Of a DNA stretch of 64,000 nt, positions 35,587 to 46,974 are shown one piece after another. The position numbers and the translations under genes were made by a program. Position 1 is the stretch's first letter. The number at the start of each line of letters is the position of its first letter. This stretch comes from Chiua virens. Its lineage: Eukaryota; Basidiomycota; Agaricomycetes; Boletales; Boletaceae. The stretch spans positions 1,798,001 through 1,862,000 of the forward strand of contig JAHNUO010000006.1 of assembly GCA_019787685.1 (NCBI GenBank), written 5' to 3'. The notes below the pieces were generated by a model. That model saw nothing but the letters and a program-made list of their open reading frames with translations, was not told the DNA's origin and made no database searches.

Positions 35587-37202
35587 TCAGTCCCGGAACT
35601 CGGCCTGTGATCCTTGGGCAGCCAGTCGGCTCTCCAGATTCCTGTCGATAAACGCGCTCTTAGTTTCTGTTTATACAGTTACGCGCGCAGCTCACCTGAG
35701 AGATTCCTCCTTCGCCAAGAGCTCCTGGCGCTTTTCGTTGATCTCACGCTGGACCTTGAGCTCAATCTCACGAAGCTATGAAATGATCAACACATCGAAC
35801 GCATCATATACCGACGACAGACGCACCTTCTCTTCTTCCCGACGAAGCTGTTCTTCCTTGAGACGGACGCTCTGGGTCGCAAGTTCTTCAGGGAGAATAG
35901 AGGAATCACTAAAATAATAGCTGAGTCAGCAACATGTACCAAGTCAAAAATAGCACGGCCATACTGGGTGTCGGCATGCACTGTCCTCGACAACTTCTCA
36001 GTACGGTACGTTTCGTACAGGACGTCGTGAGTGAGCGACTTCAAGTCACCAAGGTGTGAACTAATTCCCCATTAATAAAGCCCAAGGAGAAATGCATAGG
36101 ACCTTACTTCAAAAGGGCACTTCGAAGCCTGCTGAAATCCGAGTGCTTTGGATTGTCAACCTCGGCAATGCCCCATGGGTATATCCTAGCCCGAACAGGT
36201 TGCCCGTCGATTTCAATTTCCTCTTCAGAACCAACGATAGCAAAGGGAAGCAATGCCTGCTCGGGGTCAGCAGTAAACCATACATTAATAATTACCTGCT
36301 TACCCGAAGTTCACTATTATCCTGAATAGTCTCTTCATCGTCTTCCTCTACATCATATGGGAAATTGTACACAGGAATGTCATAGTGTTCAATATCCTCC
36401 ATGATCTGGGAATATTATGAGTGACATGTCACGAAGCCCAGGTGAAACACGAACCCGTTTCTTGAATCCCCGAAGCTCGCTGGGGGTCAACGAATCGGCC
36501 TTACCGATGACGGGGATGACATTGACACGAGGGGACAAACGGCGCATCAACTCAATGTCCATCTCCCTCAAGCTGTTTAGCAAGGTATGAGTCCAATAGC
36601 TTATAAGCAGAATTACCGTCACGTACGCGTGTCCTGTAGGGGGGATGAAATATAATAAAGCGTGAACTCTGTTGTCGCGGAAGCGAGGGTTACGCTTGAT
36701 ACGAGACTCTTCGGCCAAGATGTCGTCGTATTGACGTTCAAGATATCCAACAATTTCTTGGAAGCTATAGTCTTGATTAGGAGAAAAGTGCCAAGAGCAT
36801 AAACAGATACTAACGCGAACTCATTGTCAATGTTATCGCCAAAACCAGGAGTATCAACAATGGTGAGCGCGATACGAACTCCATCCTCCTCAAGTTCTGG
36901 CAGATGTTGAATGGGAGAAAACAAGGTCAACGGGAGAGAGACGTACCGACGTTGACAGGTTTGATCCTGATACCCTCCTCGATGTGGGCGGTGTCCGGAT
37001 TGTCAGAGACTTTGTGGGCAAGGACCTCGGACTCGCAAAGGGTGTTGACAAAAGTTGTACGGCCCGTGCCAGAGGCACCTTGGAGAAGGTGAATACGGTG
37101 ACGGGAAGAAAAAAGGGGGGAAATGGACGAACCGACGACCATGAGGGTGAACTGGACGCCCTTCTTGACCTTGTTTCCTCTGCGTCTACCTGCGAAAGAC
37201 AT
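35587..37202 (-). CDS. Septin, Cdc11-like
   Basis: A GTP-binding cytoskeletal subunit of septin filaments at the cortex and septa. G1 is GASGTGRTTFVNTL, with Arg instead of the P-loop Lys as in Cdc11-type septins. G3 is TIVDTPGFGDNIDNE, G4 is VIPVIGKADSLTPSELRGFK, and the septin unique element region reads FAIVGSEEEIEIDGQPV, RARIYPWGIAEVDNPKHSDF and LRSALLKSHLGDLKSLTHDV. A short coiled coil (VRLKEEQLRREEEK, LREIELKVQREINEKRQELL) ends QGSQAEFRD at the stop 35587-35589. About nine exons with short introns, all in phase. It is divergent from MSH1, with only 116 bp between the two start codons. Confidence 0.88.
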
Positions 37203-37318
37203 TTTGTAGTGAAGAAGCGAACAGAGAGGAGGAGAAAGTTGTCCAACGCGTTTTTTAAAGCTCCGACTATCCCTGCGCCACCGTCGCGCTTTGGACGCGC
37301 ATACACGCACCTCTATAC

Positions 37319-40300
37319 ATGTCCCGTCGCGTCCCCTTACTTCCCCTCCTTCGTTCCTACCATCCCCGCATTCCAACCGTCACAAAGAAACCCTTTGCTG
37401 ATCTCCCAAACCCATCCTCATCTCCATTACCACCTTCTCCGGACACTCGGAATGCCCCTGGCAGACGTCGGCGGTCCCTCCTGGACATCCCTGTACAAGG
37501 TACGGTCATCCACCACGTCGATTTTCCTGTCCTAAGCCTGCGATCCAAGATTCGGCGCGTCCTAGACGTGGTCGCAAGCCAAAACCCGACATCCTGCCGG
37601 AAACAGATGTTTCTTTGAAGCAGCCACGTAATTCACTCGCTACCTCGATACTGGCAAATCGATCCAGGTTCCCTCACTGCATCCTTCTCACCCGCGTAGG
37701 ACAGTTTTATGAGGTATAGCCCACTGAAGCCGTGTTTCGTCGCATTAACTTCCCTCTCGTAGTCATACTTTGACCAAGCCAGCCAAGTCGCGCGTCTGCT
37801 CAGCATCAAATTAACCTCCCGCGTCTGGGACAAACATGATGTCCCAATGTGTGGATTTCCGATCATGCACCTTGACAAGTACCTCAAGGTCTTGGTTCAG
37901 CAGCACAAACTCTCCGTCGCTATGTGCGAGGAGTTTCCGCGTTACACAAACGGTCAGAAACCCGAATTTGACCGTCGCGTAGTTCGCATCATCTCTCCTG
38001 GTACTCTCATTGACGAGTCCTTTTTGAACCCATTTGAAAATAATTACCTTCTCGCCGTCAATGCCGACTCAGCTGGCCCCAGCATCTGCGAGTTTGCCTT
38101 GGCGTGGATTGACGTCTCGACAGGCGACTTTTTCACCAAGACAACCTCATTCGAAGGGCTCAAGGATGATCTTGCACGCATTAGTCCTCGAGAGATCGTT
38201 CTCAAACAGGAGCTAAGAGATCAACCATATGATCCGATTCGGAGGCTTCTCGAAGACGAAGGCAACGTCCTGACCTACGTCGAACCTTCCTTGGATTCGG
38301 ATGACATACCCTGTCAATACGATTCCACTTACTCACCAAAAGAGTTTACTGCCGTCAATATACTTACAACGTATATGTCAAGTAACTTGATGGAATACAT
38401 GCCCCAGCTCCCTATTCCCCTCCGAGAGCATGTCGATGAACGCATGCAAATCGATTCTCATACTATCAAAGCACTTGAAATACATGAAAATGCAGCGGAG
38501 GGAGGGAGATCTGGGACCCTTCTAAGCGTCATCAATCGAACTACGACTAGCAGCGGAACGCGTTCCCTGAGGAATAGATTGTGTTTGTTTTCTCGTTACA
38601 ATACTGGTCTACAGTCTTTTAACCCCACTTTCATTAGGCTCGCCGAGCACGTCACTGAAGGAGATTGAAGCGCGACAATCACTGGTCGCATTTTTCTACC
38701 ATAGGCCGCATCTGCTAGATGATGTCGTACGTTTATTGCAAGATTCAGAAGATGCACACCGTATCGTCCAGCGGTTTGTCTCCTGCAGAGGAGAGCCCAA
38801 AGATCTCATTGCCATTAACCGTACTATTCACGCTTGGACAAATATCCAAAGTCGGATTGAACATGAGAAAGTGATGGAGCGCCTGGAGCAAAATGATGTT
38901 CGTTGCGAAGACTGGCCTAGTGTCGATGCGCTTTTGTCAAGGATCACAAATCTTCACGATTTGTCGGCGCGCATCTCTCTAGCACTGGAGAATGTCGAAT
39001 TCCCAGCCTCGTCGCCTGATGAGCCTGATGAAGAAGAATCTCCACAAGTTGAACAGAAGCCTTCGAGCACTTTGCACGGAATATATAAGAAGACCATTCG
39101 ACCAGAGTGAGTGAAACTCGACCCTTAAGCTCGATGACCCAGGATAATCTACCGCTCCATAGATTCTCGGATGAACTGATTGTCTTGCATGACGCGTTGC
39201 GAATGCTTCTCGAACGTAGAGGAATGCTAGAGCGTGATCTCCAGATGCAGTACAGTGGGGACAGTTACTTTCTCGTCTTGTTTCTGCTGACTCTCTTCAG
39301 ATGCCCCCTCTCTAACGTTACGGGCCAGCCCTGCTCAAGGAATGCATGTCCACATGGGGAGGGCGAAAAGGGATCAATCAAAAATCAAGGCCGACCCTTC
39401 CTTCATTGCTATCTCAGAGAGTGCATCAACCAGTAGTTACTTCTATCAGGTACGCCTGTTTTCGTGGCACAACCCGTGCACGCTCAATGTTTCTAAATTG
39501 TAGCCTTGGTCACAACTTGGAAGTCAGATTGTGGAAACTACGACTGCCATCACCAATGCGGAAAAGCAAATTTTTAGCTCTTTGCGCGATGAGGTTTGTT
39601 CCGAATGAATACATTCTTGTCAGCTTGGAGCTCAGTTTACATAGGTAAAAGCATTCTCCTCCCAACTCCGACACAACGCCCGAATAATAGACGAAGTCGA
39701 TGTTGCGCTCGGCTTTGCTAGCCTGGCAGCTGAACTGAGACTTGTCCGCCCAGTGATCAGGGACGAGTAGGTGTCTCATATCCAGGTCTAATTTCTACCG
39801 ACTCCTGGTGCGTTTGCAGTGCTACGTACGAGGTGGTGGATGGTCGTCACCCTACCGTCGAGCTCGGTTTGCTCACGTCGGGGCGAGTCTTTACCCCAAA
39901 TTCGGTCGCTCTTGAGCCTCATTCCTGCCTGCACATCATCACAGGGCCGAACATGGCAGGCAAGTCGACTTTTCTGCGACAAACCGCCCTGATAGTGATC
40001 CTCGCACAAACGGGCTCGTTTGTACCCGCTGATCGTGCGGTCGTCGGAATCGTTGACAAGTTGTTCTCGAGAGTTGGAGCGAGAGATGACGTCTTCCGGG
40101 ATCAAAGTACCTTTATGGTCGAAATGCTCGAGACCGCACAGATTTTGCGTCAAGCCACAGTAAAGAGCTTGGTCAGTTCCGTGCATTCACCAAGCGGCGT
40201 TGAAACTAAATATCCCGCTAGGTAATTATGGATGAAGTTGGGCGAGGTACGACGGTGAAAGATGGTCTAGCGATTGCGTTTGCAACAGTGCATCATCTTG

Positions 40301-40713
40301 TGGCACATAATCGATGTCGGGCTCTCTTTGCAACTCATTTCCATGAGTTGGCGGATTTACTAGCGTACAGTGACTTGAATCACCATGGGAGTGGTGTGTT
40401 CCGCGGCGTTGGTTTCTTCTGCACCGATGTTCATGAGGCAGGAGTAAGTCAAACTTCACTTGTCCGAAAGCAGAAATGGACTTTTGATGCTGGCATTTAG
40501 GACGATTTCTTCACGTATTCTCACCGTCTTGAACCCGGTGTAAATCGCAACAGTCATGGACTCATAGTTGCACAGTTGGCTGGCATTCCTGATTCAGCTC
40601 TCCTGCTCGCGAAAAACGTACTTGCCGCATTGCGAAAACAACAATTCATGAGCCCGAAGGAACTTTCCGACATTGGAAAAGAGTTAACAACCGGAAAAAC
40701 CAACGTCTTTTGA
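37319..40713 (+). CDS. MSH1: Mitochondrial DNA mismatch-repair-type protein Msh1 (MutS family)
   Basis: A MutS homologue maintaining mitochondrial DNA. A basic N-terminus free of acidic residues ([20 protein letters not shown]) looks like a matrix presequence. The mismatch-recognition domain carries the F-x-E motif, split by an intron: [12 protein letters not shown] then [20 protein letters not shown], with [17 protein letters not shown] after it. The ATPase domain has the Walker [38 protein letters not shown], the Walker [10 protein letters not shown], and [12 protein letters not shown]. The first intron uses donor GTACAA at 37491, which keeps the frame into [14 protein letters not shown]. 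About nine introns, all canonical and in phase; the stop is at 40711-40713. Confidence 0.9.
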
Positions 40714-40730
40714 TACTACCCTAGATTTCC

Positions 40731-43700
40731 CTAATGGTATACTTGTTCATGCATTCGTGAACGGATAAAGTTCAAGGCAGAGCCAGCCTTCAACCATTTG
40801 ACTTGGTCGGACGACATCGTGTGTTTGGTGACAATCTCGAAGGCGTCTCCTCTCAAGTTTGTGACGTGAAGCTTGATAACTGCATCTTCGTCGCCATTTA
40901 TGAGGTCCTCAAGGCCAATGGTCTCCACCACGTCGCCAGAGCCGATTCGAGAGTAATCTGCATTATCAACGAACCATAGAGGGAGAACGCCTTGTTTCTG
41001 GATGTAATTATGAGTGGCACGTCAAAACTATCTTCTGCGAGCACTACCTTCAGGTTGGTTTCAGTGGATACGAGCAAAGGAACGCGCGACAATCATGGCA
41101 CAACCTGCAGCGTCATGTGTACTTGAACCCAGCTCAACTTGTGTGGAAAATGATCTCGTACCATAGAACCGAGGTTGCAGTGCAGCATGTTCACGGGCAC
41201 TCCCTTCGCCATAATTTTCGTCCACAATCAGAGCCCATGGCTGATTTCTCGCTTTAAATCTCTTGGCAATGGCAGGGATAGTATCAGTTTTGGACTTGGA
41301 AACGTCGTGATCGTGGTCGAATGCTACATTCATGTCACCATTTTCGTCATTAATGGCCGTAATAACTAGAAGAAGATCAACGCAAGTCGGAATACAGCGA
41401 TTTCATGACGTACGCAAATTTTCCGATATGTTGGTAAGATGGCCTTTGTATTTCAACCACGGACCCTGACAAGAACAGTAAATCAAATAGAATGGCATGC
41501 CCAATGAAGTTCGACGCACAGCCGCCGAGATGTGATCAGTAGTACATTTGCCTCTCACCCTGATCAGAACCTTCAGTGATGGAAGCTCCAGTCCTCGTGG
41601 ATTCTGTGGTCCAAAATGACTCGGGAATGACTCCAGAAATTCGAGGCGCTGGGAATCCTTGCTAATAACGACCTGAGTTTCTGGACGAGGTTCCGGCATG
41701 GGCATAGGGTAATAGCCCGCATTTCCAGTAGTGAACCCTTCAGCAGGGAGGTCTTGTCCGGATGGAGGCGAAAACCTGAAAAGTTGTCCATTCGGTAGGG
41801 GGATGGCATCAGTCATAGGGTTGAATGACAGTTTCCCCGAGAAGGCCATGGCTGTAACGATAGTCGGAGAGGCCAGGAAGTTCATGGTATAACGATTTCC
41901 ATCGTTGCGCGACTTGAAGTTGCTATACAAAATTACTCAGAAGACTGATGGGATACAAGAAACCAATTCACCGATTGAAAGAGGTCAAGATGGCTGCAAT
42001 AGACACAAACGACATGATTTTGGATGGACTTCTAAAAATTTTGCACGCACCATTTTCTTCTTCCTTCGGGTCTTCCCGCTTCCACTGCAACAGGAGGTTG
42101 GTCATGTTTTTGAAGAACAAAGTAAAGGAATTACTTGACCGATACAGGGTCCGCACGCGTTTGCAAGAACGACAACACCGACATCCTGTAAATTGTTTGT
42201 GATTCCATCACGTTCCATAGTCGCGCGAATTTGCTCAGAACCGGGTGTACATAAGAAGGGAACCTTGGCAGTTAACCCGGCGCTTTGTGCCTGTTTTGCG
42301 ATCTCCGCAACCCTGGTCTTGAGGAGGTCAACAGAACGTTCCAAACGGAGCGACGAAAGTTTACCATGTCCTCGTAGGAGCTATTCGTGCAAGATCCAAT
42401 CAGACTAGCGGTCAGCTCGTCTTTCCAACCATTTTCTTGCACAAATGATCCAAATTTTGACAAAGGTGTAGCTAGGTCAGGGGTGAATGGGCCATTGATC
42501 GTGGGCTCCAATTCAGACAAGTTCTGAACCGAGCAAATTTGAGAGAAGAAATGGGTATTTTTCATGACAACACGTACAATCTCGATCACCTCGTCATATA
42601 CAGCCCCTTCGTCGGCGGTCAGGAAGCCCAGTTTGGCTGCTTCGTCAGCAGCGCGTGCTACTGGAGCACGTCCGGTTGCATGAAGGTACGAGCGCATATT
42701 ATTTGTGTAAGGGAAAGTCGAAGTCGTTGCGCCCACCTCGGCTCCCATGTTTGCAACAGTTGCCAGCCCTAATATTGCTAAGCGCCAATCCAAGCAACTG
42801 CGAAATTTAACATACCTGTACATGATTGAGCTTCAACCCCCGGTCCAAAGTATTCCAGAATGCGACCCGTGCCACCCTGAGAGGTGATTCATACGCATGT
42901 CCACTTACCCAAGGAAAGCACATACGCACCCTTACAGTGAGTTTTCCTGCTAGATCCAAGATCAAATCCTTGGTTGTCGTCCAACCACTCAGCTGACCCG
43001 TAAGACGAATGCCTGGTGAACCATGAAATGACGGAGTATTCTTCGCATGTGATGAGCGGCTTACCAACCACGTGGGGAGCTCTCAGTTCCCAAGGGGTAC
43101 CGGTCATGGCATCGACTGCATCTGCACCACCAACACCAATGGCAAGCAAACCGAGCCCTCCAGCATTTGGAGTGTGAGAGTCTGCAGAAACGATATCAGC
43201 ACCTCTGTATAGAGTCGATGTTTCGGTAAGTTACCGGTGCCCAGCCTGTATACAGCAAATATTCAATCCATGCATTCACTGCCAAGTAAAGGACGTACAT
43301 GAGCATCCCAGGAGCTGCATAATTTTCAAGTACAATCTGGTGAATAATGCCTGACCCCGGCTTCCAAAATTCGATTCCATACTTTCGAGCAGCACTTTCA
43401 AGGAAGTCGAACACTTCTTTGTTGGAAGCAATAGACCGCTATAATAAATGATGTATAAGCCAATGCTGTGTCTCGGACGAACTATATGGATACCTGAAGA
43501 TCGGACGATGCACCATCGACTGCTTGGATGAGATGATCACAGTGTATGCTTGTGGGCACAGCGCATTGAGAGAGACCAGCGCTCATGAATTGCAGTCTAG
43601 AACCATGTAAACTCAAAGAGGGCGATCTCATATGGAGGAAACTCACAGAGCCATTCTGGTAAGCCTTGAGTAGGTCGATCAAAAAAGAAAAATGCAAGGA

Positions 43701-44014
43701 CTCAACTGCGCTGAGGCATCCTGCATTGCTACCCGTTGCGGACTGAGCTGCAGGTAAGCTTGGCCTCTGATTTCTCCACCGCGAGACAGACTCTTCTCTG
43801 GGTCAGTTAGATGACTATACAGAATCTTTTCGGCGAGTGTAAGCGGCCTGTTGTTGAGCAGCTTTCGGACACGCTCTAGCTTTTGAAGTAGTACAGCATA
43901 GGGTGGTGTGATGGAAGAGCAGTCCTTCTCGACCGTTGGGGCATAAGTCGCAAGACAACGTCGTAGGACGCGTCTCGAACGACCTGAAACCCGTTGAAGG
44001 ACTGGCAGAGTCAT
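40731..44014 (-). CDS. ACO2: Mitochondrial aconitase, Aco2-type
   Basis: A 4Fe-4S dehydratase. The sequence follows yeast Aco2 (linked to lysine synthesis) more than Aco1: [77 protein letters not shown]. Cluster cysteines are in [15 protein letters not shown] and [44 protein letters not shown] and [12 protein letters not shown] follow. The N-terminus ([19 protein letters not shown]) is presequence-like. The exon chain needs very small exons: 9 nt at 43647-43655, 11 nt at 43235-43245 and 22 nt at 41972-41993. At 41061-41063 the reading frame hits TGA inside the conserved [13 protein letters not shown] stretch; a +1 step restores it and the last exon reads on to MHEQVYH. Confidence 0.87.
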
Positions 44015-44166
44015 TATCCCCGCTGTTGGCTCGGCTGTGAAACGACCTTTACTATGTACTACTAGTTCGGATCCCGCAAACTAATGTGGTATGGTAGTAC
44101 TTCCTCATTTGGGTTGTCGGTATGCTACCTAGACTGCCAAATACCATAGCTAGGTAGCAAAGCGTA

Positions 44167-46773
44167 TCACCAAAGAGGTTCGACCGGCACCTCTCTCCAT
44201 CCCATCGCTCTCGCCTCCCAATAGCCCCCCTGATACTTCCATTCTTCACCGTCCAGCTTGAACCACCGGGGAGTTCGGTCCGCACCGCGCCTTCGTCTGT
44301 CTCTTTGTAATTCCTCCAAATGCGTCTTCTGCGCCTCGGCTTCGTCGACGTTTCCTACTTCAAGTGCACGCACGTCTGGCCGAAATCTGGAATCGGTTGG
44401 AGGGAGCTTGCCATCGAGGTCGCCGGTAATCTCATTCATTGTGATCCCGAACGCTGTGAACCCGTAATATTCCATAGCTTGTTTTGGGAACGGAGTGATA
44501 CGCCAAAGCACGCGAAAATGCGATGGATCAAGAGCCAGTGCAATTTGGTCGTCCCATTTGCCCTCGAGTCGTGCGCGTACGTCCCCAGACCGTGAGAGAA
44601 CAGCACCGGCAACTTCGTTGGAAGCACCCCAATAGCCTGTTTGCTTGAAGTCGATAACACAACTGTCGCCGCTAATCGTATTCTTAATAGTCATCCTTCC
44701 GCAGTGTTCAAGGTATTTGGTCCCCATCATCAGATTTCGCATGAAGGAGGATGGTTTGTTCCTGTACGGATAAGTCAGTATCCTTGCGCAATGCTAGTTT
44801 CAATATTCTACCATTCATATTGATCATCTCCGATCTTGAGTCGTGTCGTGCCCAAAGGAATAATCTCTAAACTTTTACCTATAAAAATATGAGGTTACAC
44901 ACATAAATTTGGCGCGGAAGCGAGAGAACGCAACGACGGACCCCAAAACTTGGTCTTCCCAGCGGACGTGCCATGAAGTTCCCATTTATCTCCTTCGGCA
45001 TGATACGCGATGACAACCGGATTGTGAGAAACCTTTTCTGCAATAAACTTCATCCGAACGTCTTCAAATGTTTCTGCGAGCATCGGGTTGCTGTTAAGAA
45101 TTTAACGTGACCATTCTTACACATTGGGAGCTATGCTACTTACAATCCTTTTCTTCCGGAGCGATACCTCGTATGTGCGTAACCTGATATGGCGAACGCC
45201 GCAACAAAACACATGCGCTCGACTAGCTCGGTGGCTTCAGCTGCTTGTTGCAGTAGTCCATGGTACTCCACTTCCTCCGCTGTTCGTTGTAGAAGAGTTA
45301 GAGGCTCGTTAAAAGACACAGGAAATGCGATGGTTGATAGATCCTCGAGTAGATGACTCAATACCACCGCAACACGAGACAAGTTGGTCTTACCTTGCCA
45401 ACATTCTTCTTCAGGATAGCGAATAAGCTACCTTCATCACCTACGGGCCCTGAAGGAAGACGAGTTCGCCTCACAACTTGGCATACATGTAAAGAGGAAT
45501 CGTCGAGTTGATCGGTTTTCAATGCTGTGTGGACCTCTTCTTCGCTGGACACGCTCCCGTATTCGTGTAGACTTGAATTCCTAGACGGCAACAAATCCCG
45601 TGTTTTGCCGGATCCAGGTGTCGGATCCTCTAGCAGAAATTCCTCTCCGAAATTGTCTTCCGCATCGAACCATTCAACAGGAGCACCATCACTCAAATCC
45701 GTCGTGGATGATATCCTCTTCGCGTGCGGGCTGAACGAAACAGAGGAGCCGGATGCAGATAAAAAGTTTTCGGTTTTCCCCTCGATAGCTTTTGACGACG
45801 GAGACCCGTGGGATGCTGATGGTGGTGTATCATCGTATACCGCATACAGTGACTTCAACAGGGCAGTGTGGTGGGATTTGAGGGACTCAAGGGCGACATG
45901 AGCATGTTGAAGGTGGAAATTGGCGTCGGCGTCCGGACTGGGGCGAACCAAATACCCATCCTCATGAGTGACGTGATGGCCAGCTGTGAGCGAGGCGTAT
46001 GGTTCAGCGTTCCAGTGGCGTTAATACACGCTGAGACGTACACTTCTTAAATTTACTGAAAACCGACCCAACATCTCTATGGTTATTGGATTTTTCCTTG
46101 TCCGATTTGGACTTGAGAGAAGTGTTCTTATACGCATCCTCGGCGGTAAGAAGTGCCAGTGATTGCAATTTCTAACTCGGCAATGGCCTAGGGGACGGTG
46201 AAGATCGCTGCAAGTGAAAATCTTGTGGACACATACTGATCCCATATCTTCGGCAATCGCACTAGATTTAGTCCGTTGAGAATGGGTCGGCCTGGGAGTT
46301 GGCTTACTCGCACTCGAGCGGCGGCCATCCACTATGATGAACGTCCTGCTTGTAATTGCTTACACAGGCGGCGGGACAGTCGGTGTATACCACTTGCCTG
46401 AATGCGGATGTCCACGTATCAAAATCTTCCTTACTCAGACATTTGATGTGAAACGTGGCAGTACTAGAGTCAAGATGAATATCCCTTCGGCCTGCGACGG
46501 TGGAAAGGGCAGCATGAGGCAAGAATATTTGATCGCGCACAGGCTGCTTGGGATCAAATGAATAAGAAAGCGTGCCTGACTGACGCAGCACGAAATACCG
46601 TCGGGCGAAGCCTGTAGATGGGATGGGTTCTCGAGAGTGTTCAGATTCGAGCTGGGCGTACCCTGCATCATCATCCTCCTCTTTTTGAGCAACCATCCCT
46701 GGCACACGATGTCGTGGCCCACGTCCTGGGCATCTGGGAGAGCCATTAGCAAGGACACGAGACCGTGCACCAC
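44167..46773 (-). CDS. Oxysterol-binding protein (PH domain plus ORD)
   Basis: A lipid-transfer protein of membrane contact sites. The N-terminal PH domain reads CQGWLLKKRRMMMQG joined to FARRYFVLRQSGTLSYSFDP by a 48-nt intron (GTACGC...TACAG), and ends EDFDTWTSAFRQ. A disordered middle has WFDAEDNFGEEFLLEDPTPG. The ORD includes STIAFPVSFNEPLTLLQRTA, the signature-like AEKVSHNPVVIAYHAEGDKW, FWGKSLEIIPLGTTRLKIG, YLEHCGRMTIKNTISGDSCV, and a C-terminal LEELQRDRRRRGADRTPRWF. The family signature is usually EQVSHHPP; here it is EKVSHNPV. The join just after the PH domain (46330-46390) was not resolved in phase. The start (46773) is the first in-frame ATG; a 5' exon is possible. Confidence 0.82.
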
Positions 46774-46974
46774 GTCAGCACACGGTTGCGGGAGCGTGTG
46801 TCTGGCATTGGCGTAACGCGGGGACAGTCGGGGACAATTACTGTCAGCATTTTGTCAGCAAGACTGTCTTATCTCACGCTTGGAACCCTCCTTAATCTAA
46901 TCCGTCCCATCGTCCATCTCCCATCTTCTCCCATCTTCCACTCACACTCTCTCCATACCTCGCAATGTCTGCTC

